Below are positions 9,010 through 17,880 of a stretch of 64,000 bases of DNA, piece by piece. The stretch lies in NCBI GenBank assembly GCA_052379845.1, contig JBQTCF010000021.1. One strand, written 5' to 3'. Positions within the stretch are counted from its first letter, which is position 1, and each line of letters opens with the position of its first letter. Origin of the DNA: Roseinatronobacter sp052379845 (GTDB taxonomy: Bacteria > Pseudomonadota > Alphaproteobacteria > Rhodobacterales > Rhodobacteraceae). A program made the translations under genes and the position numbers. A model generated the notes under the pieces. That model was not told the DNA's origin and did no database searches. It saw only the letters and a program-made list of their open reading frames with translations.

Positions 9010-9759
9010 ATGGCCAGCCAATCCTTCCCCAACGAGATGCTCAACGCGTTCGTCGACGGGGCCTTGCCCCCCGACCAGACGGCAGACCTTCTGGCCGCCA
9101 TGGCCCGTGACCCCAGCCTTGCGCGCCATGTCGCCATGCTGCAGCGGCTCAAAACCGCCCTCGCCACCCTTGATGATGCCATGGACCCGCCGCCCCTGCC
9201 CGCCCCCCCGGCGCGCAAACCTGCGCGCATGCGGCACGCATTGGCCGCTGCGGCACTGCTGGCCCTTGTTGCGGGCCTGGCATGGCACAGCCAGCCGCGC
9301 ATGCCCGCCAGCCCCGACACGGCCCCCACCACCACGGCACTGGCGGCCCATCACGCATGGGCCGGCACGCCCGCCCCGAACACACCCACCCCCATGCCCG
9401 CCGCCTTCGACTGGCTCACGCCGGTCATGCAGGCCACCGGCCTGCAACTTGCGCATGCACAACAGGGACCAAGCGGCCTGCATCTTGGGTTTATCGGGGC
9501 CAATGCCTGCAGACTCAGCCTGTTCATCCAGCCACAAGACCAGCCCGACACCGCGCTGGACATCCAGTTGGACCAGCATCTGCAACAGGCAGGCTGGACC
9601 ACATCAGGGCTGCAGTTTCGCATTGTCGCCCTTGACATGGACCTGTCGCGCTTTGCCACCATCGCAACCACGGCGCATACCAAAAGCCGCGACCACCTGC
9701 CCGCCAGCGCAGCCCAGATCGCACTGATCAATGCCGCGCGGCTGCCCTGTCTGGCCTGA
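9010..9759 (+). CDS. Membrane-anchored anti-sigma factor
   Basis: A 249-residue protein in an operon with the ECF sigma gene. The N-terminal part (NEMLNAFVDGALPPDQTADLLAAMARDP) resembles the sigma-binding helices of anti-sigma factors but lacks an obvious zinc-binding HxxxCxxC motif. One transmembrane helix follows (ALAAAALLALVAGLAW, about residues 80-95). The C-terminal 140 residues would be periplasmic, with a Pro/Thr-rich linker. The periplasmic part could sense envelope conditions. Assignment rests mainly on operon position and topology. Confidence 0.85.
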   Translation: MASQSFPNEMLNAFVDGALPPDQTADLLAAMARDPSLARHVAMLQRLKTALATLDDAMDPPPLPAPPARKPARMRHALAAAALLALVAGLAWHSQPRMPASPDTAPTTTALAAHHAWAGTPAPNTPTPMPAAFDWLTPVMQATGLQLAHAQQGPSGLHLGFIGANACRLSLFIQPQDQPDTALDIQLDQHLQQAGWTTSGLQFRIVALDMDLSRFATIATTAHTKSRDHLPASAAQIALINAARLPCLA

Positions 9760-9838
9760 CCCCGCCACACCCGCCCCCTGCCCGCTTCATGTTCATTCTG
9801 GCCCAAATATCCTCAGGGGGTGAGGGCCGCAGGCCCGA

Positions 9839-9860
9839 GGGGGCGCGAGCGCCCCCTTCT
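9839..9860 (+). terminator. G+C-rich hairpin after the sigma/anti-sigma operon
   Basis: The stem GGGGGCGC/GCGCCCCC (9839-9846 with 9849-9856) is followed by TTCTTCC and preceded by a smaller GGGCC/GGCCC hairpin. It lies about 80 bases after the anti-sigma stop and probably ends that transcript. The T-tract is poor, so it is a weak intrinsic terminator at best. Confidence 0.55.
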
Positions 9861-10012
9861 TCCCCCCAGCCAAGCCACCGCCCCGCAAACCCCCGCCCCC
9901 CCACAAATTTATTTTCCACCGCAGGGAATAATATGCATCCTGCGCTCGTCTTTACTCATATGGGCATCTGATTGGTGCGCATATGGCTCTGGACATGGGA
10001 GGATGGAACAGC

Positions 10013-11320
10013 ATGCCACAGAAAGAACGCGGGCTTATCGAACTTTACAATGACGATCCCGAACGCGCGGAATATCTGGTTTTCGGGCGCAAGGCGGGGC
10101 CGGACCGGCGCGGGTTTCTGCGCGGGGCGGGGCTGGCCTCTATGGGGGCGGTGCTGGGCACGACCATTCCCTTCAGCGCCAATATGCCTGCGGGCCTGAT
10201 GCCTGCCGCGCTGGCCGAAACCATCAATGAATTCAGCATCGACTCCAAACATGCCGATATGATCGTGCATAACGACCGGCCCATGAATGTCGAAGCGGCC
10301 GCGCATCTGCTCGATGACGACATCACACCCGCGGCGCATCACTTCATCCGCAACAACGGGTCGATGCCCATGCCCATGAGCAAGGCTGACTGGCGGCTGA
10401 AAATCGACGGCGAGGTGAATGAGGAGCTGGAGCTGTCCTATGACCAGCTGATGAATGATTTTGAACTGGTCACCATGCAGGCGCAGCTTGAATGTGGCGG
10501 CAACGGGCGCGCGGGCTTCAACCCGCTGCCGCGTGGCAATCCGTGGTCCATCGGGGCCATTGGCAATGCAGAATGGACAGGTGTTCGGTTGCGCGACATT
10601 CTGCGCCGCGCGGGGCTGAAGCCGTCGGCGGTGTATACGGGCCATTTCAGCTATGATGACCATTTGTCGGGCGACCCTGACCGTCAATCCATTTCGCGCG
10701 GCGGCCCGATCGACAAGATGATGGACCCCAGCACCATCATCGCGCTGAAGATGAACGGCGCGGATATTCCCATTGAACACGGCTATCCAGCGCGCATCGT
10801 GGCCCCCGGCTGGGCGGGGTCGGTCAGCCAGAAATGGGTCACCCGCATCTGGGTGCGCGACCGCGAACATGACGGGCCGGGCATGACGGGGCTTAGCTAC
10901 CGCATCCCGCGCTATCCTGTCGAAGCAGGGGCAGAAGTCCCGCATGAGGATATGATGGTCATGGGGTCCATGATCGTGAAATCCGCCATCACCAACCCTG
11001 TGGCGGGCGCCGAAACGCGTGCGGGCGCGCCTTTTGCCATTCGCGGGCAGGCCTGGGCCGGGGACAATCATGTGGTGAAGATGGAAACCTCGATCGATTT
11101 TGGCGCGACATGGCAGGTGGCACAGGTCCACGCGCCCGCCAACCGCTATGCGTGGCAGCGCTGGGAACAGACAGTCATTCCGCCCATGGCCGGCTATTAC
11201 GAGGTATGGGCCCGCGCGACCGACAATCAGGGCAACAGCCAGCCCATGGTTGTGCCCGGCTGGAACCCGCGCGGGTATCTGAACAATGCGTGCCACCGCA
11301 TCCATTTTACCGCCGTGTAA
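10013..11320 (+). CDS. sorA: SorA/SoxC-type molybdenum sulfite dehydrogenase
   Basis: Periplasmic molybdopterin enzyme of the sulfite oxidase family that oxidises sulfite to sulfate and passes electrons to cytochrome c. A Tat signal is visible (DRRGFLRGAG, residues 31-40). The molybdenum-ligand cysteine lies in QLECGGNGRAGFNP (Cys161). The C-terminal Mo-co dimerisation domain ends in NNACHRIHFTAV. The ATG at 10013 is chosen because GGGAGGA lies about 10 bases upstream; the earlier ATG at 9983 has none. A cytochrome c gene follows 15 bases downstream, the SorAB arrangement. Without other sox genes nearby, SorA fits better than SoxC of the thiosulfate system. Confidence 0.9.
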   Translation: MPQKERGLIELYNDDPERAEYLVFGRKAGPDRRGFLRGAGLASMGAVLGTTIPFSANMPAGLMPAALAETINEFSIDSKHADMIVHNDRPMNVEAAAHLLDDDITPAAHHFIRNNGSMPMPMSKADWRLKIDGEVNEELELSYDQLMNDFELVTMQAQLECGGNGRAGFNPLPRGNPWSIGAIGNAEWTGVRLRDILRRAGLKPSAVYTGHFSYDDHLSGDPDRQSISRGGPIDKMMDPSTIIALKMNGADIPIEHGYPARIVAPGWAGSVSQKWVTRIWVRDREHDGPGMTGLSYRIPRYPVEAGAEVPHEDMMVMGSMIVKSAITNPVAGAETRAGAPFAIRGQAWAGDNHVVKMETSIDFGATWQVAQVHAPANRYAWQRWEQTVIPPMAGYYEVWARATDNQGNSQPMVVPGWNPRGYLNNACHRIHFTAV

Positions 11321-11335
11321 GGACAGCAAACCAAC

Positions 11336-11689
11336 ATGAAAACCCTGACTTCAACTTGCGGGGCGGCCTTGGCCGCCGCCCTGCTCACTTTGGGCGCGCC
11401 GGTGCAGGCCAGCCCCGAGGAGCCGCGAATCACTTCCCTTGCCGATGTCCCGGAGGATTTCGAGTTCTACCCCCTGCCCCCCGGTGAAGGGGTAGACGAA
11501 GTGTATTACAGCTGCATCGCCTGCCACAGCCTGCGCACCGTCACCAATGGCGGCTATTCACGGCGCGTGTGGGATGAGTTGCTGGACTGGATGGTTGCCG
11601 ATCAGGGCATGATGGACCCTGAACCCGACATACGCGAAGTGCTGCTGGACTATCTGTCCACCTATATCGGCGAAGACTGGGAAGGCTAG
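11336..11689 (+). CDS. sorB: SorB-like c-type cytochrome, partner of SorA
   Basis: A 117-residue periplasmic monohaem cytochrome. The signal peptide ends at about VQA (residues 1-25). The haem motif CIACH is at residues 60-64, and methionines near DWMVADQGMMDP can supply the distal ligand. The ribosome-binding site AAGGA lies upstream and the gene directly follows the sulfite dehydrogenase. This is the expected electron acceptor for sulfite oxidation. Confidence 0.88.
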   Translation: MKTLTSTCGAALAAALLTLGAPVQASPEEPRITSLADVPEDFEFYPLPPGEGVDEVYYSCIACHSLRTVTNGGYSRRVWDELLDWMVADQGMMDPEPDIREVLLDYLSTYIGEDWEG

Positions 11690-11862
11690 CCCACCCTGTT
11701 CGGGTCATGGTCATGGTTGTAGCCAAGGCACAGGCGCGCCCCATTCGCACGGGCGCGCCTGTTCTTTTACGAGGGTGCCGCCGCAGACCACTTGCACGCA
11801 AGCTGGCGCCGCGCGATATGGGACAGGGAACACAACACCCGCAACCGGACTGGAACGCCTTG

Positions 11863-12897
11863 ATGCCTATGCGCACACAAATCGCCTATTGGGGTATTGC
11901 CAGCCTTGGCTTCATTGCCCTGCTATGGGTCATGGGCGATGTGTTGCTGCCCTTTGTGACAGGGGCCGCGATTGCGTATTTCCTGAACCCTGTGGTGTCG
12001 CGCCTGACGCAATCGGGCGTGCCGCGTGTTCTGGCAGTGGCGGGGTTGATGTGTCTGGCGCTGGGGGTGGTTGTGCTGGCGGGGCTGTTGGTCATTCCCG
12101 CCGTAACCGCGCAGCTTGTGCAGTTCAGCGAAACCGCGCCCGACCTGCTGCGGCAGGCGCAGGCGTTTCTGACGCAATATTTCCCCGATCTGGAAGAGAC
12201 GCTGCAAACATCGCTTGCCGCCATGGGCGAGGCCAGCCGCGACCGCGGTGCCGCCCTTGCGCAAGGTCTGCTGCGCGGGGTGTCGGGGGTGGTCAGTGCA
12301 GTTGTGTTTCTTGTCATCACGCCGGTTGTCGCGTTTTACCTTTTGCTGGACTGGCCGCGTGTCATGCGCGGGGCGGACGATCTGCTGCCGCGCCAGCACG
12401 CGCCCACGCTGCGCAGCCTTGGCGCGGATGTGGACCTTGCCATTGCGGGCTTTGTGCGCGGTCAGGTGACCGTATGCCTGATTCTGGCGGCCTATTACGC
12501 CAGCGCGCTGGGGCTGGCGGGGCTGGATTTCGGGCTGGCCATCGGGGTGGTGGCGGGGTTGATTTCCTTCATCCCCTATATCGGTGCCATTGTGGGCGGG
12601 GTTCTGGCCATTGGCGTGGCGCTGTGGCAATTCTGGGGCGAGCCGGGCATGATTGCCGCAGTGGTCGCCATTTTTGCCGTGGGGCAGGTGCTGGAAGGCA
12701 ATATTCTGGTGCCGCGCATTGTGGGAAATTCCGTGCGGTTGCACCCTGTTTGGCTGTTGTTCGCCGTGTCGGCCTTTGGCAGTCTGCTTGGATTTACCGG
12801 TATGTTGATTGCCGTGCCGGTAGCGGCGGCGATTGGGGTTCTGGTGCGCTTCGGGATCGCGCAATACCAAAACAGCGCGCTTTACAGGCAGGAGTGA
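11863..12897 (+). CDS. AI-2E / PerM family membrane permease
   Basis: A 344-residue inner-membrane protein with about eight hydrophobic segments and the family pattern SFIPYIGAIVGGVLA (near residues 225-240) followed by EGNILVPRIVGNSVRLHPVW. Members are annotated as AI-2E exporters or PerM permeases; some act as Na+/H+ antiporters, so the substrate here is open. The start MPMRTQIAYWG is taken at 11863 because the residues before it are Arg-rich and look non-genic. It is followed 6 bases later by hdaA, a conserved pairing in this order. Confidence 0.88.
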   Translation: MPMRTQIAYWGIASLGFIALLWVMGDVLLPFVTGAAIAYFLNPVVSRLTQSGVPRVLAVAGLMCLALGVVVLAGLLVIPAVTAQLVQFSETAPDLLRQAQAFLTQYFPDLEETLQTSLAAMGEASRDRGAALAQGLLRGVSGVVSAVVFLVITPVVAFYLLLDWPRVMRGADDLLPRQHAPTLRSLGADVDLAIAGFVRGQVTVCLILAAYYASALGLAGLDFGLAIGVVAGLISFIPYIGAIVGGVLAIGVALWQFWGEPGMIAAVVAIFAVGQVLEGNILVPRIVGNSVRLHPVWLLFAVSAFGSLLGFTGMLIAVPVAAAIGVLVRFGIAQYQNSALYRQE

Positions 12898-12903
12898 CAG
12901 ACC

Positions 12904-13602
12904 ATGACATCCCCGCCCTTGCGCGCCGGACAAATCCACCTGCCGCTGGCGCTGCCCACTTCCTATGGGCGGGCGGATTTCGTGCCCGCACCGTGCAATG
13001 CCCAAGCGCTGCACATGATCACACAAGGCAACTGGCCTGCGGGCAAACTGGTTCTGACAGGGCCAGAAGGGGCGGGGAAGACCCATTTGCTGCATGTCTG
13101 GGGCGCAGAACATAACGCGGCATTGCTGCGCGCGCGCGATCTGGACAACGCGGATGTGCCTGCCCTGGCACAGTGCGGGCGCGTGGCGCTGGATGATGCC
13201 CATCAGGTTGCAGGCCACCCCGCACGCGAAGCGGCGCTGTTTCATTTGCACAACCTGCTGGCGGCAGGGGGCGGGGATGTGCTGCTGACGGCCCGCGCGC
13301 CCGTGCGCGATTGGGGCCTGTGCCTGCCGGATCTGGCGTCACGGTTGCAGGCAGCGGCGCATGTGGGGCTGGCCGCCCCCGATGACGCATTACTGGCGGC
13401 GGTGCTGACCAAATTGTTTGCAGACCGGCAAGTGACTGTGCCTGACACGCTGATCCCCTATCTGCTGGCGCGGATGGAACGGTCCCTTGGCGGGGCACAG
13501 GCGCTTGTCGCACGGCTGGATGCCGAAGCGCTGGCGCGCAAGAAGCCCATTTCGCGCAGTCTGGCAGCCGAAATTCTGAACGACCTGGACGATCCCGAAT
13601 AA
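12904..13602 (+). CDS. hdaA: HdaA, DnaA-related regulator of replication initiation
   Basis: A 232-residue AAA+ protein resembling the ATPase domain of DnaA but without the DNA-binding domain IV. It acts with the beta clamp to stimulate ATP hydrolysis by DnaA and so prevent over-initiation. The Walker A motif is GPEGAGKTH (residues 53-61) and VALDDAHQV is the Walker B region. The N-terminal AGQIHLPLALPTSY carries the QxxLPL-like clamp-binding pattern typical of Hda. It is the second gene after the permease and upstream of ppk. Confidence 0.92.
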   Translation: MTSPPLRAGQIHLPLALPTSYGRADFVPAPCNAQALHMITQGNWPAGKLVLTGPEGAGKTHLLHVWGAEHNAALLRARDLDNADVPALAQCGRVALDDAHQVAGHPAREAALFHLHNLLAAGGGDVLLTARAPVRDWGLCLPDLASRLQAAAHVGLAAPDDALLAAVLTKLFADRQVTVPDTLIPYLLARMERSLGGAQALVARLDAEALARKKPISRSLAAEILNDLDDPE

Positions 13603-13680
13603 GTGAGCGCGGCGCATTTCGCGCGCCCCCCTCTTGTGTGCGGCACGGGCGCTGCATAAGCTTCATGAAGTCCATTTTTC

Positions 13681-14646
13681 ATGCCGGAGGCCGCCTTGAT
13701 CCGTTTCTTTGCACTGTGCATTTTCCTGCTGTCCGGCCTGTCCAGCGCCCCCGCCGCTTTTGCAGAGGACTCGCTGCGCCTGATTGCCGGGCAAGTCACA
13801 GTGCTGGAACGACTGGCCCTGCCCGATGACGCGGTGCTGATGGTCGATATCAGCGACCAGACCGATACAAGTGTGGCCAGTTTCCGCCAGCCCACGGATG
13901 GCGCCCAAAGCCCGTTTGCCTTCGAAATTGAAGCGCCGGCGGATCAGGCGCTGGTGTTGCGCGCGGGTCTGCGCGCGCTGGATGACGTGGTGTGGCTGAC
14001 CGAACCTGTGGTTATCGCCGCCGGGGCGGACGCGCTGGACCTTGGCCCCATCCGCGCCCTGCGCACCCCGCCCATGGGGTTTGCATCCCTGCTGGCATGC
14101 GGCACCCAGTTGGTTGAGCTGGGCTTCTTGCCTGATGATGTGCGCCTGCGGTTCAATGAACAGCTGATCGTCATGACGCCCGCGCCTGCCGCGTCGGGCG
14201 CGCTGTTCACCGCCCCGGACACCCCTGCCACGTCCATTCACATAAAAGGCGACACGGCGCTGTTGCGCATTGACGGGGCGGAACTGGCCGAATGCATGCT
14301 GATGCGCCCGGAATTTGACATCACCCAAGGGGTCTGGAACATTACGGCCATCGGGGACAAGGCAGCGGTGTTCCCGTCCCGCACGGAACTTGTCTTCTAC
14401 CCTGACGGCCGCATGAGTGCGACAGTGGGCTGCAACAGGTTGATTGGCGGGTATCGGCGGCATGGCGGCATCTTGTCTTTCGGGCAGATTGCCAGCACGC
14501 GCATGGCCTGCCCTGATGGCATGATGGACCAGGAACAGCGCTTCACCACAATGTTGCGCCGCGTGGACGGCTACCGCGTTGCGCCCGACAGCGGCAGGCT
14601 GACATTGCTGGCAGGGGGGCAACCTGTCATTTCCGCCCGCCGTTAA
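13681..14646 (+). CDS. YbaY/META-domain lipoprotein-like periplasmic protein
   Basis: A 321-residue exported protein. After a signal peptide (hydrophobic stretch FFALCIFLLSGLSSAPAAFA) comes a YbaY-like beta-sandwich (VTVLERLALPDDAVLMVDI..) and, at the C-terminus, a META/HslJ domain (TELVFYPDGRMSATVGCNRL, STRMACPDGMMDQEQRF). META domains occur in outer-membrane-associated stress proteins; the role is unproven. A TTG at 13696 has GGAGG five bases upstream and may be the true start, removing five residues. The gene lies between hdaA and ppk. Confidence 0.85.
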   Translation: MPEAALIRFFALCIFLLSGLSSAPAAFAEDSLRLIAGQVTVLERLALPDDAVLMVDISDQTDTSVASFRQPTDGAQSPFAFEIEAPADQALVLRAGLRALDDVVWLTEPVVIAAGADALDLGPIRALRTPPMGFASLLACGTQLVELGFLPDDVRLRFNEQLIVMTPAPAASGALFTAPDTPATSIHIKGDTALLRIDGAELAECMLMRPEFDITQGVWNITAIGDKAAVFPSRTELVFYPDGRMSATVGCNRLIGGYRRHGGILSFGQIASTRMACPDGMMDQEQRFTTMLRRVDGYRVAPDSGRLTLLAGGQPVISARR

Positions 14647-14699
14647 CGCCCCCTTCTGGCCGCAATAAAACTGTCACATTCCAGCGCTATCAGGACGCC

Positions 14700-16883
14700 A
14701 TGACCCAGACCATTCGTTCCGCAAATTTCCTGAACACCCCGTTTCCGGCGGCACAAACGCTTGACGGGTTCGACCCCAGCGGGCCGGAACGGTTTTTCAA
14801 CCGTGAAATGTCATGGCTGGCCTTCAACTGGCGGGTGCTGGAAGAGGCTATGAACCCCCGTGTTCCCCTGCTGGAACGGGTGCGGTTCCTGTCCATTTCA
14901 GCGGCCAATCTGGATGAATTCTACACTGTGCGGGTTGCGGGCTTGCGGCAACTGGCACGCGCGGGCAACAGCACCCCGTCCGATGACGGGCGCACCCCGG
15001 CGGAACAGTTGGTCATGATCAATGACGACGCCCGCCGCCTGATGGAAAAACAACAAGACGTGTGGTCCGTTCTGCGCCCCCTTCTGGCGGAAGCGGGCAT
15101 GGCCATTCTGTCGCATCAGGACCTGACACCAGATGACCATGCCGTGGTGGCGCAGTATTTTCTTGAAAACGTGTTTCCGGTGCTGTCACCGCTGGCCATT
15201 GACCCCGCGCACCCGTTCCCGTTCATCCCGAATGCGGGGTTTTCGCTGGCCATGGAACTGGAAGACAAGCGCGGGCGCAAGCTGAATGCGCTGGTGCCCG
15301 TGCCCGGCCAGATTGACCGTTTCCTGCGCCTGCCCGGTGGTAGCATCCGCATGCTGCCCCTTGAGGAACTGATCCTTGCGGAAATGAACAGCCTGTTCCC
15401 CGGCTACAGGCTGCTGGGGTCGTGCACATTTTCCGTGCTGCGCGACAGCGATCTGGAAGTTGAAGAAGAAGCCGAAGATCTGGTGCGCGAATTCGAAGTG
15501 GCGCTGAAACGCCGCCGCAGGGGCGAAGTTGTGCGCATGAAGATTTCCGCAGGTGCCCCGCGGGATTTGCGCGATATGGTCATGGAAGAACTGGAAGTGT
15601 CCGACACCGAAGTGGTCGAGGTGCAAGGCATCATGGGAATTTCCACCCTGAAGGAACTGGTGGTCGATGACCGCCCCGACCTGATGTGGCCGGGTTTCAC
15701 CCCGCGCGTGCCCGAACGGGTGCAAGACCACCATGGCGACATGTTCGCCGCCATTCGCCAGAAAGATATGCTGCTGCACCACCCCTATGAAACTTTCGAC
15801 ATGGTGGTGCGTTTTCTGGAACAGGCCGCGCGCGACCCCGATGTGCTGGCCATCCGCCAAACCCTGTATCGCACATCGCGCAACAGCCCCATTGTGGCGG
15901 CGCTGTGCGAAGCCGCCGAAGCGGGCAAATCCGTAACTGCGCTGGTTGAACTGAAAGCGCGCTTTGACGAAGCCGCGAATATCCGCCAGTCGCGCAGGCT
16001 GGAGCGTGCGGGCGCGCATGTGGTGTACGGGTTCGTGAACTACAAGACCCATGCGAAAATCAGTGCCGTGGTGCGCCGCGAAGGCGACAGGCTGGTAACC
16101 TATACCCATTTCGGGACCGGAAATTACCACCCCATCACCGCGCGTATCTATACTGACCTGTCGCTGTTCACCTGTGACGCGGCGCTGGGGCGCGATGCGA
16201 CGCGCGTGTTCAATTATGTGTCCGGCTATGCCGAACCCGCCTTGCTGGAAAATCTGGCGATTTCGCCCATAAGCCTGAAGCAGCGCCTGCTGCAAATGAT
16301 CGCCGTCGAGGCAGAGCACGCCCATGCAGGCCGCCCCGCACAGATCTGGGCGAAGATGAATTCCATCATCGACCCTGATGTGATTGACGCGCTGTATGAC
16401 GCCAGCCGCGCAGGGGTGGAAATCAGCCTCGTTGTGCGCGGCATTTGCGGGTTGCGGCCGGGCATCAAGGGCTTGTCCGAGAATATTCGCGTAAAATCCA
16501 TCGTGGGCCGGTTTCTGGAGCATTCGCGCATTGTGTGTTTCGGCAACGGCGCGGGCCTGCCATCGGAACAGGCGCGGGTGTTCATATCGTCCGCCGACTG
16601 GATGGGGCGCAATCTGGTGCGGCGGGTGGAAACGCTGGTGGAAATCAACAACCCCACGGTCAAGGCGCAGATCGTGCGGCAGGTGATGGCCGCGAATCTG
16701 GCGGATGAGGCGCAAAGCTGGGTTCTGCAACCCGATGGCCCTGCCCTGCGTGTCCTGCCCCGCGAGGGCGAGGAGCGCCGCCTGTTCAACTGCCACCGTT
16801 TCTTCATGGAAAACCCGTCCCTGTCGGGGCGCGGGTCCGCAGGGGCCGAAGATGTGCCTGAACTGACCCATGACGATGACTGA
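14700..16883 (+). CDS. ppk: Polyphosphate kinase 1
   Basis: Reversibly polymerises the gamma phosphate of ATP into polyphosphate. At 727 residues it is full length, with the N-terminal ERFFNREMSWLAFN motif, the head domain, and the two phospholipase-D-like catalytic domains. The autophosphorylated histidine is in YKTHAK (residue 451), followed by THFGTGNYHP and DLSLFT. The exopolyphosphatase gene that often follows ppk is not here; a bidirectional terminator and convergent dapD follow instead. Confidence 0.97.
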   Translation: MTQTIRSANFLNTPFPAAQTLDGFDPSGPERFFNREMSWLAFNWRVLEEAMNPRVPLLERVRFLSISAANLDEFYTVRVAGLRQLARAGNSTPSDDGRTPAEQLVMINDDARRLMEKQQDVWSVLRPLLAEAGMAILSHQDLTPDDHAVVAQYFLENVFPVLSPLAIDPAHPFPFIPNAGFSLAMELEDKRGRKLNALVPVPGQIDRFLRLPGGSIRMLPLEELILAEMNSLFPGYRLLGSCTFSVLRDSDLEVEEEAEDLVREFEVALKRRRRGEVVRMKISAGAPRDLRDMVMEELEVSDTEVVEVQGIMGISTLKELVVDDRPDLMWPGFTPRVPERVQDHHGDMFAAIRQKDMLLHHPYETFDMVVRFLEQAARDPDVLAIRQTLYRTSRNSPIVAALCEAAEAGKSVTALVELKARFDEAANIRQSRRLERAGAHVVYGFVNYKTHAKISAVVRREGDRLVTYTHFGTGNYHPITARIYTDLSLFTCDAALGRDATRVFNYVSGYAEPALLENLAISPISLKQRLLQMIAVEAEHAHAGRPAQIWAKMNSIIDPDVIDALYDASRAGVEISLVVRGICGLRPGIKGLSENIRVKSIVGRFLEHSRIVCFGNGAGLPSEQARVFISSADWMGRNLVRRVETLVEINNPTVKAQIVRQVMAANLADEAQSWVLQPDGPALRVLPREGEERRLFNCHRFFMENPSLSGRGSAGAEDVPELTHDDD

Positions 16884-16904
16884 GGCTGCATAATGCGCGC
16901 AGAA

Positions 16905-16933
16905 AAAAGGCGCGCCGTTCTGGCGCACCTTTT
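16905..16933. terminator. Bidirectional terminator between ppk and dapD
   Basis: A 12-pair stem with one mismatch: AAAAGGCGCGCC (16905-16916) with GGCGCACCTTTT (16922-16933) around a five-base loop. It has A-tracts on the left and T-tracts on the right, so it can end both the ppk and the convergent dapD transcripts. Confidence 0.8.
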
Positions 16934-16959
16934 CGGTGTCATGCCTTCGGGCGGCAGGG

Positions 16960-17790
16960 TCAGTCGCGCAACAATTCGTTGATGCCGGTCTTGGACCGTG
17001 TTTGCGCATCCACGCGCTTGACGATGACCGCGCAATACAGGTTCACCCCGTTCTTCGATGGCATGGTGCCCGACACGACCACCGAATAGGGCGGCACTTC
17101 GCCATAGGTGACCGCGCCGGTTTCGCGGTCCACAATCTTGGTGGATTTGCCGATATAGACGCCCATCCCCAGAACGGACCCTTCGCGGATGATGCACCCT
17201 TCCACAACTTCCGACCGCGCCCCAATGAAGCAATTGTCTTCAATGATGGTGGGACCGGCCTGCATGGGTTCCAGAACCCCGCCAATGCCCACACCGCCCG
17301 ACAGATGGACATTCTTGCCGATCTGCGCGCAGCTGCCCACTGTGGCCCATGTGTCCACCATGGTGCCGCTGTCCACATAAGCGCCAAGGTTCACGAAAGA
17401 CGGCATCAGCACCACGCCGGGCGCGATATAGGCGGATTTGCGCACCACGCAGTTGGGCACTGCGCGAAACCCTGCTGCGCGCCATTGCTGCGCATCCCAG
17501 CCCTTGAACTTGCTGTCCACCTTGTCCCACCAGCCGCCCCCCTGCGGGCCGCCCGATTGGGGTTCCATATCCTTGATGCGAAAGCCCAGCAGCACCGCTT
17601 TCTTCGCCCATTGGTTCACATGCCACGCGCCCGTGTCGCGCCGTTCGGCCACGCGCAAGGTGCCGTTGTCCAATGCGTCCAGCGTCGCTTCAATGGCGTC
17701 GCGCGTGGCACCGCCGGTGTCTGGGGTGATGCTGTCGCGGGCATCCCACGCGGCTTCGATTGCGGTTTCAAGCGCGGCAGTGTCGGTCAT
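16960..17790 (-). CDS. dapD: DapD, tetrahydrodipicolinate N-succinyltransferase
   Basis: Succinylates 2,3,4,5-tetrahydropyridine-2,6-dicarboxylate in the succinylase branch of lysine and diaminopimelate synthesis. At 276 residues it is of normal length. The central left-handed beta-helix of hexapeptide repeats is clear (IAPGVVLMPSFVNLGAYVDSG onward), and the C-terminus KTGINELLRD is typical. The start at 17790 (MTDTAALETAIEAAW) has GGAG nine bases upstream. It is divergent from the LOG-family gene. Confidence 0.95.
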   Translation of the reverse strand: MTDTAALETAIEAAWDARDSITPDTGGATRDAIEATLDALDNGTLRVAERRDTGAWHVNQWAKKAVLLGFRIKDMEPQSGGPQGGGWWDKVDSKFKGWDAQQWRAAGFRAVPNCVVRKSAYIAPGVVLMPSFVNLGAYVDSGTMVDTWATVGSCAQIGKNVHLSGGVGIGGVLEPMQAGPTIIEDNCFIGARSEVVEGCIIREGSVLGMGVYIGKSTKIVDRETGAVTYGEVPPYSVVVSGTMPSKNGVNLYCAVIVKRVDAQTRSKTGINELLRD

Positions 17791-17880
17791 CGGGGACTCC
17801 ATTCCTCTGGTCATCGGTTGGGCTTGGCTATAGCCTTGGGGCGAACAAACCGCAACTTCCCCGCGCGATCGGAGGCCCTT

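Noticed and set aside
9956..11329. A 457-codon open frame on the minus strand
   Set aside because: It mirrors the sulfite dehydrogenase gene and has no recognisable domain.
15186..17009. A 607-codon open frame on the minus strand
   Set aside because: It is antisense to ppk, which is unmistakable, and the predicted protein is a His/Gln/Arg-rich string without domains.
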